The notes under the pieces: model-generated | What the model was told of the DNA's origin: nothing | Seen by the model: only the letters and a program-made list of their open reading frames with translations | Database searches by the model: none | Made by a program: the position numbers and the translations under genes | Assembly: GCF_038066595.1 (NCBI RefSeq) | Contig: NZ_JBBUTH010000011.1 | Span: forward strand, 186,001 to 250,000 | Direction of reading: 5' to 3' | DNA: 64,000 nucleotides | Source of the DNA: Pseudaquabacterium inlustre | Lineage (GTDB): Bacteria; Pseudomonadota; Gammaproteobacteria; Burkholderiales; Burkholderiaceae_C | Shown here: positions 33,340-40,034 of the stretch, one piece after another | Layout: every line of letters starts with the position of its first letter | Position numbering within the stretch: position 1 is the first letter of the stretch

Positions 33340-34350
33340 ATGACACGGCGCCTGATCACCCGCTGGGCACACACCGCCACCGCGCTGGCCCTGGCCGGCG
33401 CGCTGCTCGCCCTGGGGGGCTGTGCGCCGATGACCGTGACGGGCGCCGCGCCGGCCGATCCCCCGTGGGCCGATGCGCTGTTCGCCGCCCCGGCGCGGCC
33501 GCCGCAGGCCGCCGAGGCGCTGGCGCTCAGCCCGGCCATGCGCGCCTACCTGCCCCAGCTGCGGGCCGCGGGCTTCGACGGCACCGGCCCGGCGCGTGCG
33601 CTGGTCGATGCCCTGGCCACGCGCAGCGGGCTGCGGCTGGAGTACGAGGCCCAGACCACCCGCACCGCCGCCCAGGCCTTCGACGACCGGGCCGGCAACT
33701 GCCTGTCGCTGGTGCTGATGACGGCGGCCTTCGCCCGCGAGCTGGGCGTCTCGGTGGTGTTCAACGAGGCCCTGGTCGAAGCGCAATGGCGGCGTGAGGG
33801 CGGGCTGGTGCTGCGCAGCGGCCATGTCAACCTGACCCTGGGCACGCCGGTGCGCCGCGCGGGCTGGCGCGTGGGCACCGACGAAAGCCTGATGGTTGAC
33901 TTTCTGCCGGGCGTGGACCTGCGGGGCCTGCGCACCCGGCCGATCGACGAGCGCCGGGTGCTGGCCATGTACCTGAACAACCGCGCCGCCGAGACCCTGG
34001 CCACCGGCGACGTGGCGGGTGCCTACTGGTGGGTGCGCGAGGCGCTGCGCCAGGACGGCGGCTACCTGGCCGCGCGCAACACCCTGGGCGTGGTCTACCA
34101 GCGGGCGGGCCAGGTGGCGCTGGCGGGCGAGGTGTTCGAGCAGCTGCTGGCGCTGCAGCCCGACGACGGCAGCGCGCTGGGCAATCTGGCCCTGGTGCGC
34201 GAGGCGCAGGGGCGGCTGGCCGATGCGGCCCAGCTGCGCGCCCGGCGCGATGCGCTGGAACCGCTGGCGGCGCAGGCGCTGCGCGAGCTGTCGCCCGCCA
34301 AGCTGGCCTGGCTGAAGGCGCGCAAGGGCACGGCCCCGGTCGTGCCCTGA
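33340..34350 (+). CDS. TPR lipoprotein with transglutaminase-like segment
   Basis: 336 aa. The lipoprotein signal has the lipobox LGGC (cysteine near residue 28). Residues 110-175 carry a transglutaminase-like core (DRAGNCLSLVLMTAAFAREL with the conserved cysteine, then a histidine in GHVNL and an aspartate in MVDFLPG). Two or three TPR units follow (AAETLATGDVAGAYWWVREA, ARNTLGVVYQRAGQVALAGE, LGNLALVREAQGRLADAAQL). Similar proteins are annotated only as tetratricopeptide proteins. A GC-rich inverted repeat directly after its stop may end the transcript. Confidence 0.82.
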   Translation: MTRRLITRWAHTATALALAGALLALGGCAPMTVTGAAPADPPWADALFAAPARPPQAAEALALSPAMRAYLPQLRAAGFDGTGPARALVDALATRSGLRLEYEAQTTRTAAQAFDDRAGNCLSLVLMTAAFARELGVSVVFNEALVEAQWRREGGLVLRSGHVNLTLGTPVRRAGWRVGTDESLMVDFLPGVDLRGLRTRPIDERRVLAMYLNNRAAETLATGDVAGAYWWVREALRQDGGYLAARNTLGVVYQRAGQVALAGEVFEQLLALQPDDGSALGNLALVREAQGRLADAAQLRARRDALEPLAAQALRELSPAKLAWLKARKGTAPVVP

Positions 34351-34389
34351 GCCGGCCTCGGCCGGCGCCCGCGGCGCGGCCCGGGTTTT
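34351..34389 (+). terminator. Probable terminator after the TPR lipoprotein gene
   Basis: GCCGGCC-TC-GGCCGGC (34351-34366) starts at the first base after the TGA. A second GC-rich pairing region and TTTT (34386-34389) follow. The T-run lies 20 bases past the first stem, so the geometry is not ideal. Confidence 0.5.
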
Positions 34390-34501
34390 CCGCAGCGCGG
34401 TGCGTCCCGTGCTGGACACGGCCAGCGCCGGGGCTGCGGCACACTGCCCGCCAGCCCCCGCCGCGACCGCGGCCGCCCCCTGTTCTGGAGAGAGACGCCC
34501 C

Positions 34502-35656
34502 ATGGCAAACGGACCCCTGGCTGGATTGCGCGTGATCGAACTGGCCAGCATCGGCCCCGGCCCGATGTGCGCCATGCTGCTGGCCGACCTGGGCGCCGAT
34601 GTCATCCGCATCGACCGCACCGAGCCCAGCGGCCTGGGCGTGCCGATGCCCACGCAATTCGACGTGGCCGGCCGCAGCCGCCGCTCGGTGGCACTCGACT
34701 TCAAGCAGGCCGCCGGCCGCGACGCCGCGCTGCGCCTGATCGACCGCGCCGATGTGCTGATCGAGGGCTGGCGCCCCGGCGTGGCCGAGCGCCTGGGCCT
34801 AGGCCCCGAGGTGTGCCTGGCGCGCAACCCCGGCCTGGTGTTCGGCCGCATGACCGGCTTCGGGCAGACCGGGCCGCTGGCCCAGGCCGCCGGGCACGAC
34901 CTGAACTACATCGCGCTGACCGGCGCGCTGCACGCCATCGGCGGCGCCGACAAGCCGGTGCCGCCGCTGAACCTGGTGGGCGACTACGGCGGCGGCGGCA
35001 TGCTGCTGGCCTTCGGCCTGGTGGCCGCGCTGTTCGAACGCAGCCGTTCGGGCCAGGGCCAGGTGGTGGACGCGGCGATGGTGGACGGCGCCTCGGCGCT
35101 GATGGGCATCTTCCACGGCCTGGCCGCGGGCGGGCAATGGAACACGCAAGCGCGTGCGGCCAACCTGCTGGACGGCGGCGCGCCCTTCTACGACACCTAT
35201 GCCACGGCCGACGGCAAATGGGTCAGCATCGGCGCGCTGGAGCCCAAGTTCTTTGCCGAGCTGGTGCAGCGCATCGGCCTGGACGAGGGCTTCGTCAAAC
35301 GCCAGTACGACCGCCGCTGCTGGCCCGAGCTGCGTGCAGCCATCGCCGCCGCCATCGCGGCCAAGACCCGCGACGAATGGAGCACGCTGCTCGAAGGCAC
35401 CGATGTGTGCTTCGCGCCGGTGCTCACCTTGCAGGAGGCGCAGCAGCATGGCCACGCCGCGGCGCGTGGCGGCTTCGTCGATGTGGCCGGCGTGGTGCAG
35501 CCGGCGCCGGCGCCGCGCTTCAGCCGCAGCCAGCCCGATGCGCCGCGCCCACCGGTGGCCGCCGGCACACACAGCAGCGCGGTGCTGACCGAGGCCGGAT
35601 TCAGTGGGGATGAAATCGCCGCGCTGCGTGCCAGCGGTGCCGTGGTTGGAGAATGA
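34502..35656 (+). CDS. CaiB/BaiF CoA-transferase family, alpha-methylacyl-CoA racemase type
   Basis: 384 aa. GLRVIELASIGPGPMCAMLL opens the family-III CoA-transferase fold. GFGQTGPLAQAAGHDLNYIA is diagnostic for the alpha-methylacyl-CoA racemase branch, with catalytic H and D in that block (GHD) and E in a later segment. It inverts the 2-methyl centre of branched acyl-CoA esters before beta-oxidation. A good ribosome-binding site (GGAGAGAG) precedes the ATG. It overlaps the next gene by 4 bases (ATGA), and that gene in turn overlaps the serine hydrolase gene, so the three form one operon. Confidence 0.9.
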   Translation: MANGPLAGLRVIELASIGPGPMCAMLLADLGADVIRIDRTEPSGLGVPMPTQFDVAGRSRRSVALDFKQAAGRDAALRLIDRADVLIEGWRPGVAERLGLGPEVCLARNPGLVFGRMTGFGQTGPLAQAAGHDLNYIALTGALHAIGGADKPVPPLNLVGDYGGGGMLLAFGLVAALFERSRSGQGQVVDAAMVDGASALMGIFHGLAAGGQWNTQARAANLLDGGAPFYDTYATADGKWVSIGALEPKFFAELVQRIGLDEGFVKRQYDRRCWPELRAAIAAAIAAKTRDEWSTLLEGTDVCFAPVLTLQEAQQHGHAAARGGFVDVAGVVQPAPAPRFSRSQPDAPRPPVAAGTHSSAVLTEAGFSGDEIAALRASGAVVGE

Positions 35657-37347
35657 TCGGCATGGCCACGCTTCCTGATCTGCCCATCCCCACCGAAGAA
35701 CCCAAGCCGCGCGCGGCCGCCTCGCTGATCGTGCTGCGCGATGACGCGCAGGCCGGCCTGCAGGTGCTGATGCTCAAGCGCGCCGAGCGCCCGGGCGACC
35801 AGAACAGCGGCGCGGCGGTGTTCCCCGGCGGCCTGCTGGACGCCAGCGACCGCGGCCACTACGCGCGCTGCCGCGGCATCGACGACGCCACCGCCAGCGC
35901 CCGCATGGGCCTGGAACGCGACGGCCTGCACTACTGGGTGGCGGCGGTGCGTGAATGCTTCGAGGAAGCCGGCCTGCTGTTCGCCAACGACGACGAGGGC
36001 GGCCTGGTCGATCTGCACCGGCTGAACCCCGACGAGGTGGTGGCCATGCGCCGCGCGCTGCATGCCAACGAGATCGGCATGGAGGCCGTGTGCGAGCGCT
36101 TTGGCGTCCAGCTGGCCACCGACCGGCTGGCCTATCACAGCCACTGGATCACGCCGAAAGGCATGCCCAAGATCTTCGACACGCGCTTCTTCATCACCGA
36201 GGCGCCGGCCGGCCAGACCGCCGTGGCCGATGCCACCGAGACCGCCGAGCTGATGTGGCTGACGCCGAAGGAGGCGTTGTCGCGCGGCTTCAAGCTGCTC
36301 AACGTCACCGAGATCACGCTGAAGGCCCTGGGCGCGTTCAGCACCGCGGCCGAGGCCATCGCCTGGGCCCGTGCGCAGCCGCAGGTGCCCACCATCCGGC
36401 CGCGCATCGGCCGCGCCGCCAAGGGCCGCAAGCCGGTCAACCCCGGTGACTGGCCGTTCGCCGAGCTGGGCCGCGTCGACCCCGAGGGCCGCGGCACCGG
36501 CCTGGTGGAGCTGATCCCCGGCGAGCCGCTGTGGCTGAGCCCGCGCGTGCTGCGCGTGGTGGCCCCCAACGGCAGCCTGATGACCGGGCCGGGCACCAAT
36601 GCCTACTTCATCGGCTCGCCCGACGGCGACGGGTGGGCGCTGCTGGACCCCGGCCCCGACGACGCCACCCATGTGCGTGCGCTGCTCGATGCCGCGCCGG
36701 GCCGCATCACGCGCATCCTGGTCACGCACACCCACAAGGACCACTCGCCGGCCGTGGCCGCGATCCGCGAGGCCACCGGCGCGCCCACCTACGGCCTGGT
36801 GGCCGCGCACCCCGAGTGGCAGGACACCGGCTTCAAGCCCACGCACACGCTGCGCGGCGGCGAGGTGCTGAACCTGGGCCCTGGCGTCACGCTGCGCGTG
36901 ATCCACACGCCCGGCCATGCCAGCAACCACCTGTGCTACCTGCTGGAAGAGGAAAAGCTGCTGTTCACCGGCGACCACCTGATGCAGGGCAGCACCGTGG
37001 TCATCAACCCGCCCGATGGCGACATGGCGGTGTACCTGCGCTCGCTGGAACAACTGCTCGATGTCGACCTCGACTGGCTGGCGCCGGGCCACGGCTTCCT
37101 GATCGAGCAGCCGCATGCGGTGATCCGCAAGACCATCGCCCACCGCCTGGGCCGCGAGGCCAAGGTGCTGGCCGCACTCACCGCCGCGCCACAGGCCGAG
37201 AGCGTGCTGCTGGCCACCGTGTATGCCGACACGCCGGCGGCGCTGCATGCGGTGGCGCTGCGCTCGCTGCGCGCCCACCTGCTGAAGCTGCAGGGCGATG
37301 GCCGTGCGCAGGGCGCCGTGGCTGGCGACTGGAGTCTGGCGGCATGA
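35653..37347 (+). CDS. Nudix domain - metallo-beta-lactamase-fold hydrolase fusion
   Basis: 564 aa (start at 35653, or at 35662 without the overlap). Residues 15-260 are a NUDT19-like Nudix domain (GGLLD start, RECFEEAGLLF as the core of the box). Residues 290-564 are an MBL-fold hydrolase with THTHKDHS (H-x-H-x-D-H), GHASNH, GDHLM and GHG, near the LACTB2/RNase type. NUDT19 acts on CoA and acyl-CoA esters, so together with the CoA transferase gene a function in CoA-ester turnover is plausible. The fusion is seen in several betaproteobacteria. Confidence 0.85.
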   Translation: MIGMATLPDLPIPTEEPKPRAAASLIVLRDDAQAGLQVLMLKRAERPGDQNSGAAVFPGGLLDASDRGHYARCRGIDDATASARMGLERDGLHYWVAAVRECFEEAGLLFANDDEGGLVDLHRLNPDEVVAMRRALHANEIGMEAVCERFGVQLATDRLAYHSHWITPKGMPKIFDTRFFITEAPAGQTAVADATETAELMWLTPKEALSRGFKLLNVTEITLKALGAFSTAAEAIAWARAQPQVPTIRPRIGRAAKGRKPVNPGDWPFAELGRVDPEGRGTGLVELIPGEPLWLSPRVLRVVAPNGSLMTGPGTNAYFIGSPDGDGWALLDPGPDDATHVRALLDAAPGRITRILVTHTHKDHSPAVAAIREATGAPTYGLVAAHPEWQDTGFKPTHTLRGGEVLNLGPGVTLRVIHTPGHASNHLCYLLEEEKLLFTGDHLMQGSTVVINPPDGDMAVYLRSLEQLLDVDLDWLAPGHGFLIEQPHAVIRKTIAHRLGREAKVLAALTAAPQAESVLLATVYADTPAALHAVALRSLRAHLLKLQGDGRAQGAVAGDWSLAA

Positions 37348-38606
37348 GCCGCTTCGCCGACGCCCACGCGGTGCTGCGCGCCGAGATCAAGCACGAGCGC
37401 CTGGCCGGTGCCAGCGCGGCGGTGATGGTGGACGGCGCGCTGGTCGACGAATTCGTCGCCGGCCAGGCCGACCGTGAAGCGGGCACGCCGCTGCGGCTGG
37501 ACACCATCCACCGCGCCTTCTCGAACAGCAAGCTGGCCACCTCGGTGCTGGTGCTGATGCTGCACGACGAGGGCCGCTTCGGCCTCGACGACCCGATCGC
37601 CGAGTGGCTGCCGGCGCTGCGCGACCTGCGCGTGATGCGCCCTGGCGCCAGCATGCTGGACGACACCGAGGCCCTGGCCCGGCCGGTCACCATCCGCCAC
37701 CTGCTGACGCACCAGGCCGGCTTCAGCCACGGCGTGTTCGAACCCGGCACGCCGCTGCACGAGGCCTATGTGGCGCGCGGCCTGCGCAGCCACGAGACGG
37801 CGCTGGCCGAACTGGTGCCGCGCCTGGCCACGCTGCCGCTGCAGTTCCAGCCCGGCGAGGGCTGGGACTATGCGCTGGGCTGCGACGTGCTGGGCCGGCT
37901 GGTGGAGGTGGTCACCGGTCAGACCTTCGGCGACGCGCTGCAGCAGCGCCTGTTCGGCCCGCTGGGCATGGTGGACACCGGCTTCGTGCTGCGCCCCGAT
38001 CAGGCGCCGCGCCTGGCCGCGCTGTACGCCGGCGACATGGCCAATGTGCTGGCCAGCGGCCTGCGCCGGCTGAACGACACGCCCTGGCCCGAGGCCTACC
38101 TGAAGCCGGTGCCGCGCCAGTCGGGCGCCGGCGGCCTGTTCAGCACCCAGGCCGACATGCTGGCCCTGCTGCGTGCCTTGCTGCCGGCCAAGACAGACGA
38201 CGACGGCGCGGAGCGGGCCGAGCGCCGGGCCGCCCCAAGCCGGCCCGCACCCGCCCGGCGGGTGGCCGACGTACCCGGCGGCCGGGTGCCCCAGCTACTC
38301 AAGCCGGCCACGCTGGCGGCGATGTACACCGACCAGCTGCCGGCCGAGCGCTGTGTGCGCTTCGCGATGATGGGCACCATCCCGACGCTGGGCTTCGGCC
38401 TGGCCGGCGCGGTGACGCGCAGCGCCTCGGCGCTGGCGCCCGAGGCCGCCGTGGGCGAGCTGCAATGGGGCGGCCTGGCCGGCACGCACTGGTTCATCCA
38501 CCCGCAGCGCCGCGTCATCGGCGTGGTGATGGCCCAGCGCTTCATGGGCTTCTGGAACCCGTTCTGGTTCCTGTGGCGGCGGCGGGTGTACGAGGCGCTG
38601 GGCTGA
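37344..38606 (+). CDS. Serine hydrolase (beta-lactamase-fold esterase) with a repeat-derived in-frame insertion
   Basis: 420 aa. It has the serine-beta-lactamase/EstB fold: S-N-S-K (S-x-x-K) near residue 55, WDYALGCDVLG as the Y-x-x motif region, and HWFIHPQRR near the C-terminus. It is probably an esterase or peptidase-like enzyme rather than a drug-inactivating lactamase. Residues 290-317 are encoded by copy B of the palindromic repeat and are arginine/alanine/proline rich, unlike the flanking blocks that end ALLPAK and resume LLKPATL, which should be contiguous. The reading frame is intact and the C-terminal blocks are normal, so the product is probably folded with an extra surface loop. 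Confidence 0.85.
   Translation: MSRFADAHAVLRAEIKHERLAGASAAVMVDGALVDEFVAGQADREAGTPLRLDTIHRAFSNSKLATSVLVLMLHDEGRFGLDDPIAEWLPALRDLRVMRPGASMLDDTEALARPVTIRHLLTHQAGFSHGVFEPGTPLHEAYVARGLRSHETALAELVPRLATLPLQFQPGEGWDYALGCDVLGRLVEVVTGQTFGDALQQRLFGPLGMVDTGFVLRPDQAPRLAALYAGDMANVLASGLRRLNDTPWPEAYLKPVPRQSGAGGLFSTQADMLALLRALLPAKTDDDGAERAERRAAPSRPAPARRVADVPGGRVPQLLKPATLAAMYTDQLPAERCVRFAMMGTIPTLGFGLAGAVTRSASALAPEAAVGELQWGGLAGTHWFIHPQRRVIGVVMAQRFMGFWNPFWFLWRRRVYEALG
38212..38293. repeat. GC-rich multi-hairpin repeat, copy B (inside a coding sequence)
   Basis: An 82-bp element closely matching copy A (4175-4260) in the same orientation. Its three hairpins are GCGGGCCG/CGGCCCGC (38213-38220 with 38241-38248), ACCCGCC-C-GGCGGGT (38249-38263) and ACCCGGC-G-GCCGGGT (38273-38287). 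The last stem differs from copy A in sequence but keeps pairing. It lies in frame in the serine hydrolase gene. Confidence 0.8.
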
Positions 38607-38619
38607 GCCTGCGGCTCAG
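38603..38619. terminator. Palindrome holding both convergent stop codons
   Basis: CTGAGCC-TGC-GGCTCAG. The TGA of the serine hydrolase (38604-38606) and the TGA of the opposing O-methyltransferase gene (38616-38618) lie in the stem. There is no U-tract. Confidence 0.4.
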
Positions 38620-39281
38620 TTCAGCTTGAGGCTCAACTCCACCTCGTCGCCGAACGGCACCGACAGGTAGCCCTGGGCCGCATCGCGCACGCGTGCCAGG
38701 TAGGTTGGGCTGTGGTCGGCGTTGTCGGCCACGATCAAGGCGCCGGGCCGCAGCCGCGTTGCCACCAGCGCCAGCACATCGGGGTAGAGCGCCTTGGCGC
38801 CGTCCAGCAGCAGCAGGTCCACGCGTTCGGGCAGGTCGGCTGCCAGGGTCTGCAGCGCATCGCCGACGCGGATCTCCACCAGATCGTCCAGGCCGGCGGC
38901 CTGCAGGTGGGCGCGGGCGCGCTCGGCCTTGGCCGGCTCGAACTCGGTGGTGATCAGCCGGCCGCCGCCGTTGTCGCGCAACGCAGCCGCCAGGTGCAGC
39001 GTCGACAGGCCGAACGAGGTGCCGAACTCGACGATGTGCCGCGCGCCGCAGGCCCGCGCCAGCTGGTACAGCAGCCGCCCGGTCTCGCGCGAGACCGGCA
39101 GCGCAAAGTCCTTCAGCTGGCCGTAGACGGTCTGCCAGTCGTCGCGGCTGCGCAGCAGGCGCAGTTGCTCGGGCGCCGGCAGGTCGGCCATCAGGGCGTC
39201 GAGCCGCGGGCGCTGGGCATCGGCCTGGGTGAACAGGCGCTCCAGCAGCGGGGCCACGGGGGCAGAGGTGAGGGTGCTCAT
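38616..39281 (-). CDS. Class I SAM-dependent O-methyltransferase
   Basis: 221 aa. The SAM-binding block IVEFGTSFGLSTLHLAAAL (motif I, near residue 95), TTEFEPAKAERAR (acidic residue binding ribose) and LLLLDGAKALYPDV (metal-site D region) place it in the caffeoyl-CoA/catechol O-methyltransferase-like group. It has a shorter C-terminus than the plant enzymes. It is divergent from a TetR gene, with a perfect dyad between them, which makes it a probable target of that repressor. The physiological substrate is unknown. Confidence 0.88.
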   Translation of the reverse strand: MSTLTSAPVAPLLERLFTQADAQRPRLDALMADLPAPEQLRLLRSRDDWQTVYGQLKDFALPVSRETGRLLYQLARACGARHIVEFGTSFGLSTLHLAAALRDNGGGRLITTEFEPAKAERARAHLQAAGLDDLVEIRVGDALQTLAADLPERVDLLLLDGAKALYPDVLALVATRLRPGALIVADNADHSPTYLARVRDAAQGYLSVPFGDEVELSLKLN

Positions 39282-39323
39282 GGCGGGTCCTTGGAATGCA
39301 GTGGATCGAGGATGTCGATAATG

Positions 39324-39337
39324 TGACGAATCCGTCA
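39324..39337. promoter_or_regulatory. TetR-type operator TGACG-AATC-CGTCA
   Basis: A perfect 5-bp inverted repeat with a 4-bp centre lies between the O-methyltransferase and TetR-family start codons, next to a GATAAT -10-like hexamer (39317-39322). Its position and symmetry fit autorepression by the adjacent TetR-family protein and control of the methyltransferase gene. Confidence 0.6.
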
Positions 39338-39368
39338 GGTTCGAAAGTCGCATTCCGCCTCGCATCCC

Positions 39369-40010
39369 ATGGCCAGCCGTTCCACCCCCTCGCTCTCCTC
39401 GCGCAAGCTGCCCCAGCAGGCCCGTTCCAGCCAGCTGGTGGCGGCCATTCTTCAGGCCGCTGTTCAGGTTCTGGCCCGGGAAGGCGCGCAACGCTTCACC
39501 ACCGCGCGCGTGGCCGAGCGCGCCGGCGTCAGCGTGGGCTCGATCTACCAGTACTTCCCGAACAAGGCGGCCATCCTGTTCCGCCTGCAGCAAGACGAGT
39601 GGCAGGCCACCAGCACGCAGCTGCGCCTGATCCTGTCGGATGGGTCGCAGCCGCCGCTGCGCCGCCTGCGCACGCTGATCCACGCCTTCATCCGCTCGGA
39701 GTGCGAGGAGGCGGCGATGCGCACCGCGCTGCACGATGCCGCGCCGCTGTACCGCGACGCGCCCGAGGCCGCGGCGGGCAAGGCGGCTGGCGAGCGCGAG
39801 TTCAAGGCCTTCGTGCGCGCGCTGCTACCGCAGGCGAGCGCCACCCAGCGACGCGAGGCCGCCGCCCTGCTGATGGACATGCTGGGCGCCGTGGGCCAGC
39901 AGTTCTCGGCCCAGCCGCGCAGCGCGGCGCAGATCCGCGCCCGCGCCGACGCCATGGCCGACATGGTCAGCGCCTACCTGCGCAGTCTGGGCTACGCAGG
40001 GCCGGACTGA
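39369..40010 (+). CDS. TetR/AcrR family transcriptional regulator
   Basis: 213 aa. The N-terminal helix-turn-helix is TTARVAERAGVSVGSIYQYF with the recognition helix ending near residue 57 (NKAAILFRL). The remainder is a TetR_C-like helical ligand-binding domain with no distinctive motif. It faces the O-methyltransferase gene across an inverted-repeat operator, so it probably represses that gene and itself, released by an unknown small molecule. It converges with prsT. Confidence 0.88.
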   Translation: MASRSTPSLSSRKLPQQARSSQLVAAILQAAVQVLAREGAQRFTTARVAERAGVSVGSIYQYFPNKAAILFRLQQDEWQATSTQLRLILSDGSQPPLRRLRTLIHAFIRSECEEAAMRTALHDAAPLYRDAPEAAAGKAAGEREFKAFVRALLPQASATQRREAAALLMDMLGAVGQQFSAQPRSAAQIRARADAMADMVSAYLRSLGYAGPD

Positions 40011-40034
40011 GCCTGGGCCCGGCTGGCCGCTCAG
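40007..40034. terminator. Palindrome holding both convergent stop codons
   Basis: CTGAGC-N16-GCTCAG. The TGA of the TetR gene (40008-40010) and the TGA of prsT (40031-40033) lie in the stem; the loop is GC-rich. There is no U-tract. Confidence 0.35.

Noticed and set aside
37344..38606. Class C beta-lactamase conferring resistance
   Set aside because: Fold and S-x-x-K fit many esterases; there is no signal peptide and no canonical Y-x-N, so a resistance role is not supported.
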